This document shows positions 41,115 through 51,168 of a stretch of DNA of 64,000 bases, piece by piece. Numbering within the stretch: the first letter of the stretch is position 1; each line of letters begins with the position of its first letter. A program made the position numbers and the translations under genes. Source of the stretch: Fibrobacter sp. UBA4223 (GTDB lineage Bacteria > Fibrobacterota > Fibrobacteria > Fibrobacterales > Fibrobacteraceae); the NCBI GenBank assembly GCA_002382975.1, contig DFTB01000003.1:1-64000 (forward strand), read 5' to 3'. The notes beneath the pieces are model-generated. The model did no database searches and was not told where the DNA came from. It saw only the letters and a list, made by a program, of their open reading frames with translations.

Positions 41115-41867
41115 CTACTGGTCTATCTTCAGCCCCTTCTTGTCAAGAATCGCTCGGGGCAGGCCGTCTTCCATGGGGTTCTCGTTAATGGAGATGGTTT
41201 CGAGACTCTTGCAGTCGGCGAGGGCCTCGGGCAGTGTCTCCAGCTGGTTTGCGTCCAGCACCAGTTCCCGGAGCTTGGAAAGTTTGCCGAATTCCTGAGG
41301 AATCACGCTCAGCTGGTTGCCGGAAATCATCAGGATTTCGAGGCTTGTGAGGTTCCCGAGGGTGGCGGGGACCTCGGTCAGGTCGTTGTTGTCCAGGTAC
41401 AGCTTCACCAGGCTTTTCAGCTTGCCGACGGAATCGGGGATGGTGGTGAGCATGTTGTCGTGGAGGGAGAGTTTTACCACCTTGGTCCAGTTGCCGATTT
41501 CGTCGGGAAGTTCCAGAAGCTGGTTCTTTGCGATATTCACTGTATGGAGGTTCGTGAGGTTTCCGACGGTGGCGGGGAGCTCCGACAGGCTGTTGTAACC
41601 CAGGTACAGGTGCTCCAGGGCGGAGAGGTTCCCGATGGTATCCGGAAGCTCCATCAGGTCGTTTTCGCTGACGGAAAGGCTTTTCAGGTTTTTCAGGAGC
41701 CCGATGTCGTCGGGGAGCTCCACCAGCTTGTTCCGGTCCAGGTTCAGCTCCTCCAGGGACTGGATTTCGAAAAGTTCGGGGGGTAACAGGCGAAGTCCCT
41801 GCTGGGATAGGTCCAGGGTTTTAGCCTTTTCGGCTTTTGCTTTATTAATAATATCGAGCAGGTTCAT
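41115..41867 (-). CDS. Leucine-rich-repeat protein
   Basis: The protein has 250 residues and no signal peptide or membrane segment, so it is probably cytoplasmic. It consists of about nine LRRs of 23 residues with the pattern LP..IG.L..L..L.L..N.L, from residue 18 to 230 (e.g. ELPDDIGLLKNLKSLSVSENDL). The pattern is that of the Ras-suppressor/Shoc2-like LRR class. LRRs mediate protein contacts; no catalytic domain is attached. It is the first gene of a possible operon with the two S41 proteases. A specific partner cannot be named. Confidence 0.9.
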   Translation of the reverse strand: MNLLDIINKAKAEKAKTLDLSQQGLRLLPPELFEIQSLEELNLDRNKLVELPDDIGLLKNLKSLSVSENDLMELPDTIGNLSALEHLYLGYNSLSELPATVGNLTNLHTVNIAKNQLLELPDEIGNWTKVVKLSLHDNMLTTIPDSVGKLKSLVKLYLDNNDLTEVPATLGNLTSLEILMISGNQLSVIPQEFGKLSKLRELVLDANQLETLPEALADCKSLETISINENPMEDGLPRAILDKKGLKIDQ

Positions 41868-42003
41868 AGAGACTCTCCTATTTATACACGATAAATCATA
41901 GCATTTTTGCGAAAAAAAAGGGCTTGGTTGTCCAAAATGTGTTAAAAATAGCTAAAATTTATACATTTGTTCACTAAATGGGAGCCAAAGTGGAAATTTT
42001 TTT

Positions 42004-42019
42004 TAAGATTTACTATTTT
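42004..42019 (+). promoter_or_regulatory. Shared promoter-like motif TAAGATTTACTATTTT
   Basis: The same 16 bases lie before the FKBP gene at 35573. It ends 73 bp before the AIPR start codon. Confidence 0.45.
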
Positions 42020-42092
42020 TTATGCCCAAAGTAAGGCTTTTGAAACTATTTTTAATGGCAAAATATGGCAGAAGCCTAAAATTGAGGAAAAA

Positions 42093-43985
42093 ATGGAACT
42101 GACAAAATCCCAGGAACGACGCCTAGCATTTGTGGCTAGCCTCTTGAGTTTGAACCCCAATGACCCTAATGACCGTATCAAGGCCCTTCGGCACTTGAAT
42201 CTGGACGAGAACGGATGCTTTCATGGCTTCCAGTACTCCCAGGGCTTCATGGAATTCTTCATATTCCTGGACGAGGATACACCCCTCGAGAAGGTGGTTT
42301 CTCACCTGAATGCCGACCTGAAACAGCTCCAGATTGCCGTTTTCCGCACCAGCGACCCCACCAACCCCTTTTTCATGTCGCTGCGCGAAGAGGCCGACCC
42401 TTGGGCAGTGAACAAGATTAGCGATGACGACGAGGAAGAGGACGACGATACTCCGGCAAGCCGCCCCTACATGGAGACCCTGGAGATTACGGTGCTCCGC
42501 ACCCGCGCTACCCGCGACATTACCGACTCTGAACTGGAACGCACCCTCAAGGACATGCGCCGCAAGCTCACCATCTGGAAAAACGAGGTGAAGGCCAAGC
42601 TGGACATTATCGCTGAACACGACGACCTGACCCGCGATTTCCGCAGCGCCGACGACAAGCTGGAAATTGTCATGGATTCCGATCCCTTGCACCTCACAAG
42701 CGATCACGGTGAACTTTTCCTCGGTTTCTGCCCCATCCGCACTATTTATGACTACCATGTGAACTTGGGTAAGCGCCTCAAGACCAAGCACAACATGGCT
42801 ATCGTGAGTTCCAACATCCGTACTTACCTGGGCAACCTGACCCACACTAACGCAGCCCTGATCGATGCCTTCCAGACCATGGAACGTAACGACGACCAGA
42901 ACGTGAATGTGGACGATTTCCCCTTCTTGCACAACGGTATGACCCTCACGGGCGATGACCTGCGCCTCAAGGAACGGGATGGCAAGAAGGTGCTCTACAT
43001 CGAACGCCCGAAGATCATTAACGGTGCCCAGTCCCTGTTCACCTACGAACACTATGCCAAGAAGAGCAAGAAGCCGGTGAACCCCAAGGTGCTGGTGAAG
43101 GTGGTGGTGCCGTATCCCGGTGCCGACAACTTCTTGAACCAGGTGACCATGGCCAACAACCGCCAGAACCCGGTGTTCAGCTACCACCTGCGCGCCGCCG
43201 ACGACCTGCAGTTCTTCATTTGGCAGCGTTACCAGGAAGAAGGCTTTACCTATGTGTACAAGGACGGTGTGCGCCTCAAGGCCCGTACCCGTAAGCTCGA
43301 AGTCCGCATGCGTCCCGAACTGGCCAAGACCCTCTTTATGATGGACGGCAAGCTCAGCGAATGCCGCTCTAGCGATTGCATTTTCGACAAGGAAACCCTG
43401 TACCAGCGTTGCTTTGGCGCCTTTGTGCGCGTGGCTCCCGAAAAGGAGAAGGATTTTGTGCGCAAGACCATCGCCTTCACCAAGGCATGGCAGCTTCTTA
43501 GCCGACTCCCCATCAAGATCCGCCGCGTGACCCCGGGCAAGGGCGTTTCCATCGAGGCCAACGACGATAACCCGCTGACCAAGATTACCTTCAACGGCCG
43601 TCTCGAAGACAAGTTTATCTTCCGCAGCGCCGTGAAGGACCTGGTGGTGGCTCTCGCTCTCAAGCACTGGCTTGTCTATGGCGATCCTATCCAGGATTTC
43701 GAATGGCTGGTGGAAAACGAACTGAACTTCAACGATTCTATCCTCAAGTACGCTTCTCGTATTTACACGGAAGACCTGAAGGGAATCCTGATTACCGAAT
43801 TCAAGGACAATCCGGCTTACTACGATACCATTACCACCATCGACAAGGACAGCGGCGAATCCGTGGAACGCAGGCTCTGGAAGGGCTTCGCCAACACCGC
43901 CACCTACGAAAAGATGATGGATTTCCTGTGCAAGAAGAACAAGTCATGGGAAAAGGTTCGCGGAGGAATCGAACTGTTCCTTTAA
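42093..43985 (+). CDS. AIPR-family protein (abortive infection phage resistance)
   Basis: The protein has 630 residues. The ATG at 42093 follows GAGGAAAAA; the open frame begins 42 codons upstream at a TTG without a ribosome site. AIPR motifs: SSNIRTYLGN (241-248), FLHNGMTLTGDDL (278-290) and PKIINGAQSLFTYEH (306-320). Before them is an acidic, probably disordered segment (DDDEEEDDD, 111-119). AIPR proteins include abortive-infection factors, and many occur in phage-defence loci. It has no visible partner gene (no methylase or helicase beside it) and high-expression codon use, so a housekeeping role is also possible. The stop is followed at once by a three-hairpin element. Confidence 0.8.
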   Translation: MELTKSQERRLAFVASLLSLNPNDPNDRIKALRHLNLDENGCFHGFQYSQGFMEFFIFLDEDTPLEKVVSHLNADLKQLQIAVFRTSDPTNPFFMSLREEADPWAVNKISDDDEEEDDDTPASRPYMETLEITVLRTRATRDITDSELERTLKDMRRKLTIWKNEVKAKLDIIAEHDDLTRDFRSADDKLEIVMDSDPLHLTSDHGELFLGFCPIRTIYDYHVNLGKRLKTKHNMAIVSSNIRTYLGNLTHTNAALIDAFQTMERNDDQNVNVDDFPFLHNGMTLTGDDLRLKERDGKKVLYIERPKIINGAQSLFTYEHYAKKSKKPVNPKVLVKVVVPYPGADNFLNQVTMANNRQNPVFSYHLRAADDLQFFIWQRYQEEGFTYVYKDGVRLKARTRKLEVRMRPELAKTLFMMDGKLSECRSSDCIFDKETLYQRCFGAFVRVAPEKEKDFVRKTIAFTKAWQLLSRLPIKIRRVTPGKGVSIEANDDNPLTKITFNGRLEDKFIFRSAVKDLVVALALKHWLVYGDPIQDFEWLVENELNFNDSILKYASRIYTEDLKGILITEFKDNPAYYDTITTIDKDSGESVERRLWKGFANTATYEKMMDFLCKKNKSWEKVRGGIELFL

Positions 43986-43989
43986 TAAT

Positions 43990-44105
43990 GCGCAAACGCA
44001 GTTTGCGCCCACGCTCTTAATTACCTCCCAACGAACAGTTCCCGAGGAATGGTAATTATGAGCGTGTAGGGAAGGGTTTTAGGGAGGGGCGTTCGCCCCT
44101 CCCTA
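43990..44105 (+). ncRNA. Three-hairpin element, copy C
   Basis: Hairpin 0: GCGCAAAC-GCA-GTTTGCGC (43990-44008). Hairpin 1: CACGCTCTTAATTACC (44010-44025) pairs with GGTAATTATGAGCGTG (44051-44066), one mismatch. Linker TAGGGAAGGGTTT. Hairpin 2: TAGGGAGGGGC (44080-44090) and GCCCCTCCCTA (44095-44105). It begins 4 nt after the AIPR stop. See copies A and B. Confidence 0.5.
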
Positions 44106-44189
44106 TTCATATTTTTCTAATTTCCCCGAAAATCTTGAAAAAATAGTGGATTTAGGACCCCTAAATTCAGTATTTTGTGACGGAATATT

Positions 44190-47100
44190 TTGAAAAGGTT
44201 CTTGCATAGAACCCCTTTGGGGTTGTTCGCCTTTGGCTTGTCCATCCTGTGGGCAAGTGTTTCCCTGTGGGCTCAGGCGGACTCCAGCGGCTATGCGCCT
44301 GCGGAGGCGGAACCGGACCCGGCAGAGACGGAGTGGCAGCCTACCTACCAGTACATGGAATTGCCCCCTTCGGCCACCCCCCTGAATGGAATGTTGCCTT
44401 TCGGTGGTGTTGGTGCATCTCCTAGGCTCATGAAAAACAACAGGGGCCAGGTCTATAGCCACGACATCGATATTGCCACCCGCGAAATGGATGTGAGCGA
44501 AAAGCGGGTGAACAGCATCTCTCGTGATACCACGACCCTCTGGACCGCTCACTATCCGGAACTGACGGACTACGTGGCGGACATGTACGACGTGGGCCGA
44601 AAGAACTTGTGGTTGAACGGCCTGGTGGGCCAAAAGGACGGCGGTTACGAGACCCCGGAAACAGGTTCCGTGTTCGATATTACGGTTCCGGTCACTATGC
44701 CCGCCTGGATGAAGGATTTCGGTCTGGACAAGCCCAAGCTGATGCTCCAGGGGACCATGGACATACGCCTCAAGGGGTACGCCGAAAAGGACGATGCCCA
44801 GGGCAGCACCAACACGAGCCTAGTGCCGTCCCTTTCGCTGCATTACGACCCGAGCTTTATGGTGAAGGGCAAGATCGGCCCCTACATCACTGTGGAAATC
44901 AACAACGTGGAGACGGGCCTCGGTATCCAGAATCAGGTGAGGGTGGTCTACGAGGAATCCTACAAGGATGAATTTGAGGACTACATCCTCCAGAGGGTGG
45001 AAGCGGGTACTACCTCCCTGACTCTTTCGGGTACGGAACTGACGGGTTACTCCGAGAACCACCAGGGGCTATTCGGTATCAAGGCAGACTGGAAACTGGG
45101 GGACTGGAGGCTTACCACCATCGCGTCCCAGGATGGCGGTTCCCAGGAAGAATACACCATTAATGCCAACGAGTCCACAACGGAATTCCAGATCCTGGAC
45201 AAGCAGTTCGTGGCCTACCGCTACTACTTCTTGAATCACGAGGCCAGGGACAACTACATCAGTGCGGCCATTACCGGACGCACCACCTCGAACTACCCGG
45301 CCACGAACCTGAAACTCTTTAAGCGCAGCAACCTGAACAACGCCAAGGACGTGGTGGACAACATTACGGTAGTGTACAAGACGCCTGGCGGAAAAACCAT
45401 TACGAAACTGGTGGAACGCATGGTGGAAATTCCCAGCAGCGATTACACCTACGACCCCAAGACTGGTATTTTGAAAATCAACGGGGTGAACCGCAATACC
45501 CTGGTGGCAGCCAGCTGGAGTAACGACGGTAGCGGCCGCACGGGCACCACCATCAGGAACGGCTCCAGCATGGTGCTGATCCAGTGGGATGCCACCCTTT
45601 CGGAACTGACGGACATCGACAAGCTGATGCTCCGTAATGTTTATTCCGTTGGAATTTCTGATGCAAGCTCCAGCAGCTTTGTGCTGCGCCTCAAGAACAA
45701 GTCCGGCATGTCGGGCACCTACCTCAAGACTCTTGGGGTGGCGGACACCTCCACCGGAAGCCCGCTGGTGAATGATGCAACCATCTTCAAGAAGGATGCC
45801 TCCGGAAACTACACCGGCGAAATGTGGCTCCCTTGTAAACCCTTGTCGCAGTATTCCGGAGCGGGCGCTACGGAGCGTGCTCGCGAAAACTGCCTGGAAC
45901 CGCTTCGCTTGCTGGATTCTACGGGAGCCATGTCGCAGCTGTACACCTTGCCGGTCTACAAGCTGAACCGTTTTACCAGCCGCTTCTATTTTGAATCTGT
46001 GGGTAAGCGCCGCAATTCCATCATCAGTGTTCGTGACCCTGCGTCTAGCTATTCGGTGAGTGCGGGTTCTTGCATGGATATTTCTCCGGGCACGGAAAAG
46101 CTGACCGCCGGTTCTACCACCCTTATTCGCGGCACGGACTACGAGGTGAACTACGAGCTTGGCCAGATAGAACTTTTGAGCGAGCGCGCCCTGGACCCCA
46201 ACAAGGAGATCAAGGTCACCTTCGAATGCGAACCCCTGTTCGAGATAGACAACAAGTTGCTGTTGGGCGCGCGAGCGGAACTCCCGCTGGAACGTTACGG
46301 CTTTGGTACGGGATCCCTGTTCGGTGTCACTGCGCTGTACAAGAGCCAGAGCACTACGGCCAAGACCCCGACCCTCGGTAACGAGCCCTTCTCCAGCGTG
46401 CTGTGGGGAATGAACCTGCGTCTGCAGGACACGGTGCAGGCCCTGACGGACTTCGTGAACCTGATTCCCGGAATCCAGACGGATGCAAAATCCAGCTGGC
46501 GGTTCGAGGCGGAATTTGCCGCCAGCCGCCATAACGCAAACACCAGCGGAGATAACGAGGCCCTGGTGGAAGATTTCGAGTCTACGGTTTCGGGCCTTAC
46601 TTATCCCCTGACCAGACTTTCGTGGTATCCGGCATCGCCTCCGGGTGGCGTTGCACGCCAGCCTTCGACTTACATCGAGAACCAGGACTATCGCCACAAG
46701 GGCGAGTTTATTTGGCACAGCAACACCACGGAACTGTACAAGTATATCTATCCTAGTGTAGGCAACTCCGATGTGGACAACCAGCACCTGACGGTGCTGA
46801 AGATGACCCTTCGCGCCAACGACAACTTGGTGGGTAACTCCTGGGGCGGTATCATGCGTCCTAACAGTTCCTACTACCAGGACCTGAGCGAGATGAAGTA
46901 CTTGGAAGTGGTGGCCCGCGGTAACGTAGGCTCCATTTACCTGGACCTGGGCCTTATCAGCGAAGATATTTCAATCAACGGTTACGAACCTAATGAGGAA
47001 TATGACGGCGAAAACGACCTGGGTACAACTGTTGCCCGTACCGACAATGGTTTGGATAAGGTTTCCGGCTCCGACGAAAAGCGCCTGGTGTGGGACTGCC

Positions 47101-50100
47101 GTATTTCGGGATGTATTTCGTCGGAGATTACGGCTGCCAATTCGGATGCCTCTGCTACGGATATTGCCCAGGATAATTACGACGAGGATTTGGAAGATGA
47201 AAGTGATCCGTCGGTACACATCAACGGTACCGAAAACAACTCCGGCGAGCGGCTGTACGATACCGAGGATATCAACAAGAACGGCTCCCTGGACACGGAC
47301 ATCAGCTTCGTGCGGTACCGCATCGATTTGTCCAAGACGGACCACATGGACTACGAGGACCTGAAGAATGGCTGGCGCAAGTGGCGTATTCCCTTGAACC
47401 AGTACGATACCATCGTGTCCCCGTCGGGAAGCGACTACAAGACCATTCTTGCCGAGGCCCTTTATTCCAGGCTTTGGATTGGAAACTTGAATCCGGGTGT
47501 GGCCGAATCCAAGGTCCAGATTGTAAGCCTAGCCGTGGTGGGAAACTCCTGGGAAGAGACCACGGTAGCCGACCTCTACAAGACCAGCTCTACGGAAAAT
47601 TCCCAGGTGGTGGAAGTGAACGGCATGCCCACCCAGGTGCAGGAATCCATGGACACCCGTGACACAAGCCGTATCAAGGTCACCACCATCAACAACCGTG
47701 AAGATTCCAACATTTACACGAAATCTCCCAATACCAAGACGGAACGCGATTCAGAAACCAATGCTCCTCTGAAAGAAACTGCTTTGGTGCTGGACTATCA
47801 GAATATGAGTCCCGGTCAGGAAGTGGGCGTGACCCGCGTCTTTGAAAACGAAGTGAAGGATTTGTCCAGCTACAAGTCCGTCAAGATGGAAATCCATTAC
47901 GAGACGGAAGCGGACAAGGTTCCTGTACGTTTCGCCCTTCAGTTTGGTGAAGGTTCTCTAGATGGCTCCAGTGATTACTATGAATGGAGTTTCCGTCCGA
48001 CAAAGTATAACTGCACTTCGGGCGATCGCCCTCAGGACTGCCACGAAGAAAACTGGCTGGCCAACGCGTTCGCTATGGACCTTTCCGATTTCTCCGATAT
48101 GAAACGTGGCCGTAAGCCTCCCTTCTTGGAGCCGACGGTCCGCAAGGTAGAAGGCAGTTCCCGCGAAGAACAGATCAAGCTGGTGGGTAATCCGTCGGTG
48201 ACCCGTATAGATTGGATCCGTTTTGTTATTATCGCCGATGCAGACGCTTCGCCTGATGATTTGAAGGGAACTTTCTGGATTGACGACTTGCGCCTTTCGG
48301 ACATGGATACGGAATGGGGCTATGCGGCAAGAACCTCGGGCCAGATACAGTTTGCGGACTTTATTTCGCTATCGGGCGCGGTGCGGTATCAGGACGGGAA
48401 TTTTGCAACGCTTTCTACTACGGGAGGGTCCCCGAAGCCGAAACTTTCCGATGCGGCGTCCCAGCTGGACATTGCGGGCGACTTGAACATTAGCCTGAAC
48501 AAGTTCCTGGCCGACAGTCTCGGGTTCCATATTCCCATGAACTTCGGTTACAACAGCACCACCAAGCGCCCCTACATGAAGCCCACGGACGACATGCTTC
48601 TTAAAAAGAGCAGCTTCTCGAATCTGACCAAGGACATGTTCCAGAACGATCTTTCGGTGACATCTAATTCTAAGGAACAGAAACTGCGTGACAAGGCGGA
48701 ATCCAAGGGCTATGAATCATACGTTCGTGAAAAGAGTTTCAGCGTAAGCTACAGCAAGGATTACAAGGCTGCGGATACCAAGATAGGGGAGGCCCTCTCC
48801 CAGATTCTATTGGAACGCCCGGCGGCGAGTTATTCCTATGCGGAGTCCGAAGGCCGCGCCACCACCAGTGCTGACTCGACTTACTCTTACAGGACTATTT
48901 TGGAGTACAAGTTGGGAACCTTCACCTTGTTCAAGTTCAAGCCGTTTGAAGGTCTTGGCAAGTTTGACAACGCTTTCAGCAAGGCCCTTGCGAAGACGGA
49001 ATTTGAACCCTGGCCCCAGACCTTTGACTTGACGCTGTTCGATTTCAACTATGTGCGTTATGTGGACCAGGATAGGGATCCGGACTTTGTGGAACCCCAG
49101 GTGGACAAGGTGGTGACTTACACGGCAGACTTGAACCACAAACTGAACATGCGTTGGAATATCCTTTCTTGGTTGAATACGTCATACTCCCTGAATATTT
49201 CCCGTGACATGCAGGGTGGTGGCGATCGCGAAGGATTCGTGAAGGAGAATTTCTTTACCACAAGAGAAGGCGGACTCTTTGCCAGCGATTACGTGTTCGA
49301 TTACGACCATACGGACCGTAAGGTCTATGTTTCTAGGGACAGCGTGGTGATTGTGCCTCGGGATACGATTGCTCGAACTATGGAAGATGGCAGAGAGTGG
49401 GCAATCGACATGCAAAACCCGGAAACCTATGAAATCCGCTACGACACCTCTGCATTCTACCGTGTGGACAGTGTTGGAACCCGAGAATATGGCCGTTCCT
49501 ACGGTATTTTGCGTAATGAACGGGCCCGTACCCAGCAGTTCAAGATTGGATTCAACCCGAGGCTGATTCCCTTTATTCCGTTTAATACCACCTTTACTTC
49601 GGACTTCAACCAGCAAAAGACTATTCCTGACGAATACGACTTCTTGGACGCCACCGATATCGAGAAGAATTACTGGACTATATCCCAGACGAACCGCTTT
49701 GACTTTAGCCCCACCTTCAGGGTAATCGATTTCTTCCAGAATTTCGGAAAGGACAATGTGGTGGCAACGTCCCTTGAAAAAATCAAGTGGAACGAAATCC
49801 GCATGAGTTGGCAGACCACGACAAATACCGTTGGTGAAAACTTTACCCTGTCGCAGCTGTACGAGGAACAGGGCGTGACCCCCATGGAATATTATCTGTA
49901 TGGTCTGGGTCTCGGTAACGGTTACCGCAATCGCGGGTTCTGGAATATTGTCACTGGCGATATGGGACTTGACCATCGTGACGACTTCACGCACTTTGCC
50001 CAGTACCGCAACCATCATGTAGACACCCTTGTCTATCAGGGTAATTTCCGCCACTCCGTTTCCCGTCAGTTCCAGATAGGGACGGGTATTGTGCTGCCTA

Positions 50101-51026
50101 TTTGGGATATCGGCGTTACGGGCGACCTGATGTGGCGCGAAGAATTCAACCAGTCTCGTGAATACCCGCTGTACTTGGATACCACTACGGTGTGGCCGAA
50201 AATTGGTATTGGCGTGAATGTGCCGAATTTCTCCCAGCGGGTGTCGTTCTTGAATGGATTCAAGAGCGTGAGCACCGCTCATCGGTTTGATTACACCAGG
50301 ACCATCGTGGTGCGGCCTTTCCAGAGTGCCGAAGATTCCTGGGCCCACCAGTGGAACTTTAACCCGCTGGTCCGTGTGTCTTTCTTGACCCAGAGCAATA
50401 TGCGGATTGACAATGCTGTGCGCCTGAAGATAGAATCTACGGACAGACGGCCCAAGGAAGAAGTTATCGGTTATCCCAGCTGGCCCGATAAGGAAGGAGA
50501 CATTCGGGATACTACGGACTATTTCTGGGATACACCCTGGATTCATACCTCCCTGTACAACGACTTTGCCATCAATATTGGAAATGACCTGACCATTTCG
50601 TACCCGCTAAAGACCAAGCGCGGGTTCCAGCTTTGGAAATGGTATTTCAAGCTGGAGAACGATATCGACCTGAAGTTTACCGCCGGTTACGACTACAACA
50701 AGACCATCCGCAAGGAATACGACCCTGACCCGGGATACGACATGTGGAACAAGGCCAGCGGCACAGATGGAGTGTTCAGGCAGTGGAGTATCGACGGATA
50801 CGATTATACGGTCTACAAGCCGGAACTCCACAAGACGGACCGTACGGTGCCTTCACGCACGCACGAATGGTTCGTGCGACCTAGCGCAGGCTACCAGTTC
50901 AACCGCATCGCTTCAATGAGCAGCTACATCGAGTATCGCCAGATCCACGAAAAACTGGATGACGAGACTCCGCACCTGCGACAGATATTGCAGTTCGAAA
51001 TTGCGCTGATGTTACGGTTTGATTAG
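44190..51026 (+). CDS. sprA: SprA, type IX secretion outer-membrane translocon
   Basis: The protein has 2278 residues, the size class of SprA/Sov (about 2400). Signal peptide ends SLWAQA. Diagnostic region: KPKLMLQGTMDIRLKG, VKGKIGPYITVEINN, then VYEESYKDEFEDYILQRVEAG and LSGTELTGYSENHQGLFGIK, matching the N-terminal SprA repeats with their F/Y..IQ...AG..SL.L.G..L.GS..LFGIK pattern. The C-terminal two thirds is a very large beta-barrel, ending in FEIALMLRFD as expected for the last strand. SprA is the 36-strand pore of the type IX system. The start is a TTG at 44190; no ATG gives a full signal peptide. No other T9SS genes are in the window. Confidence 0.9.
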   Translation: MKRFLHRTPLGLFAFGLSILWASVSLWAQADSSGYAPAEAEPDPAETEWQPTYQYMELPPSATPLNGMLPFGGVGASPRLMKNNRGQVYSHDIDIATREMDVSEKRVNSISRDTTTLWTAHYPELTDYVADMYDVGRKNLWLNGLVGQKDGGYETPETGSVFDITVPVTMPAWMKDFGLDKPKLMLQGTMDIRLKGYAEKDDAQGSTNTSLVPSLSLHYDPSFMVKGKIGPYITVEINNVETGLGIQNQVRVVYEESYKDEFEDYILQRVEAGTTSLTLSGTELTGYSENHQGLFGIKADWKLGDWRLTTIASQDGGSQEEYTINANESTTEFQILDKQFVAYRYYFLNHEARDNYISAAITGRTTSNYPATNLKLFKRSNLNNAKDVVDNITVVYKTPGGKTITKLVERMVEIPSSDYTYDPKTGILKINGVNRNTLVAASWSNDGSGRTGTTIRNGSSMVLIQWDATLSELTDIDKLMLRNVYSVGISDASSSSFVLRLKNKSGMSGTYLKTLGVADTSTGSPLVNDATIFKKDASGNYTGEMWLPCKPLSQYSGAGATERARENCLEPLRLLDSTGAMSQLYTLPVYKLNRFTSRFYFESVGKRRNSIISVRDPASSYSVSAGSCMDISPGTEKLTAGSTTLIRGTDYEVNYELGQIELLSERALDPNKEIKVTFECEPLFEIDNKLLLGARAELPLERYGFGTGSLFGVTALYKSQSTTAKTPTLGNEPFSSVLWGMNLRLQDTVQALTDFVNLIPGIQTDAKSSWRFEAEFAASRHNANTSGDNEALVEDFESTVSGLTYPLTRLSWYPASPPGGVARQPSTYIENQDYRHKGEFIWHSNTTELYKYIYPSVGNSDVDNQHLTVLKMTLRANDNLVGNSWGGIMRPNSSYYQDLSEMKYLEVVARGNVGSIYLDLGLISEDISINGYEPNEEYDGENDLGTTVARTDNGLDKVSGSDEKRLVWDCRISGCISSEITAANSDASATDIAQDNYDEDLEDESDPSVHINGTENNSGERLYDTEDINKNGSLDTDISFVRYRIDLSKTDHMDYEDLKNGWRKWRIPLNQYDTIVSPSGSDYKTILAEALYSRLWIGNLNPGVAESKVQIVSLAVVGNSWEETTVADLYKTSSTENSQVVEVNGMPTQVQESMDTRDTSRIKVTTINNREDSNIYTKSPNTKTERDSETNAPLKETALVLDYQNMSPGQEVGVTRVFENEVKDLSSYKSVKMEIHYETEADKVPVRFALQFGEGSLDGSSDYYEWSFRPTKYNCTSGDRPQDCHEENWLANAFAMDLSDFSDMKRGRKPPFLEPTVRKVEGSSREEQIKLVGNPSVTRIDWIRFVIIADADASPDDLKGTFWIDDLRLSDMDTEWGYAARTSGQIQFADFISLSGAVRYQDGNFATLSTTGGSPKPKLSDAASQLDIAGDLNISLNKFLADSLGFHIPMNFGYNSTTKRPYMKPTDDMLLKKSSFSNLTKDMFQNDLSVTSNSKEQKLRDKAESKGYESYVREKSFSVSYSKDYKAADTKIGEALSQILLERPAASYSYAESEGRATTSADSTYSYRTILEYKLGTFTLFKFKPFEGLGKFDNAFSKALAKTEFEPWPQTFDLTLFDFNYVRYVDQDRDPDFVEPQVDKVVTYTADLNHKLNMRWNILSWLNTSYSLNISRDMQGGGDREGFVKENFFTTREGGLFASDYVFDYDHTDRKVYVSRDSVVIVPRDTIARTMEDGREWAIDMQNPETYEIRYDTSAFYRVDSVGTREYGRSYGILRNERARTQQFKIGFNPRLIPFIPFNTTFTSDFNQQKTIPDEYDFLDATDIEKNYWTISQTNRFDFSPTFRVIDFFQNFGKDNVVATSLEKIKWNEIRMSWQTTTNTVGENFTLSQLYEEQGVTPMEYYLYGLGLGNGYRNRGFWNIVTGDMGLDHRDDFTHFAQYRNHHVDTLVYQGNFRHSVSRQFQIGTGIVLPIWDIGVTGDLMWREEFNQSREYPLYLDTTTVWPKIGIGVNVPNFSQRVSFLNGFKSVSTAHRFDYTRTIVVRPFQSAEDSWAHQWNFNPLVRVSFLTQSNMRIDNAVRLKIESTDRRPKEEVIGYPSWPDKEGDIRDTTDYFWDTPWIHTSLYNDFAINIGNDLTISYPLKTKRGFQLWKWYFKLENDIDLKFTAGYDYNKTIRKEYDPDPGYDMWNKASGTDGVFRQWSIDGYDYTVYKPELHKTDRTVPSRTHEWFVRPSAGYQFNRIASMSSYIEYRQIHEKLDDETPHLRQILQFEIALMLRFD

Positions 51027-51103
51027 GATCTAGGGGCTAGAATCTAGGGGATAGGATTTAGGGGATAGGATCTAGGATTTAGTGATTAGTGGTTAGTGGT
51101 TAG
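51024..51103 (+). repeat. Heptad array: twelve TAG at 7-bp spacing, beginning with the sprA stop codon
   Basis: TAG occurs at 51024 (the sprA stop), 51031, 51038, 51045, 51052, 51059, 51066, 51073, 51080, 51087, 51094 and 51101. The four bases between vary (GATC, GGGC, AATC, GGGA, GATT, TGAT, TGGT). Because 7 is not a multiple of 3, all three frames are stopped repeatedly. Confidence 0.95.
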
Positions 51104-51168
51104 GACCGAAGGTCCGTAGGGCGTAGCCCGTTAGGATAGCCGGTCTCAAGAGTTGTCATCCTCGAGCC

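Noticed and set aside
42123..43667. 514-residue frame antiparallel to the AIPR gene
   Set aside because: Shadow caused by biased codon use on the coding strand.
45069..50546. Two long frames antiparallel to sprA
   Set aside because: Shadows; the SprA frame has signal peptide, family motifs and barrel end.
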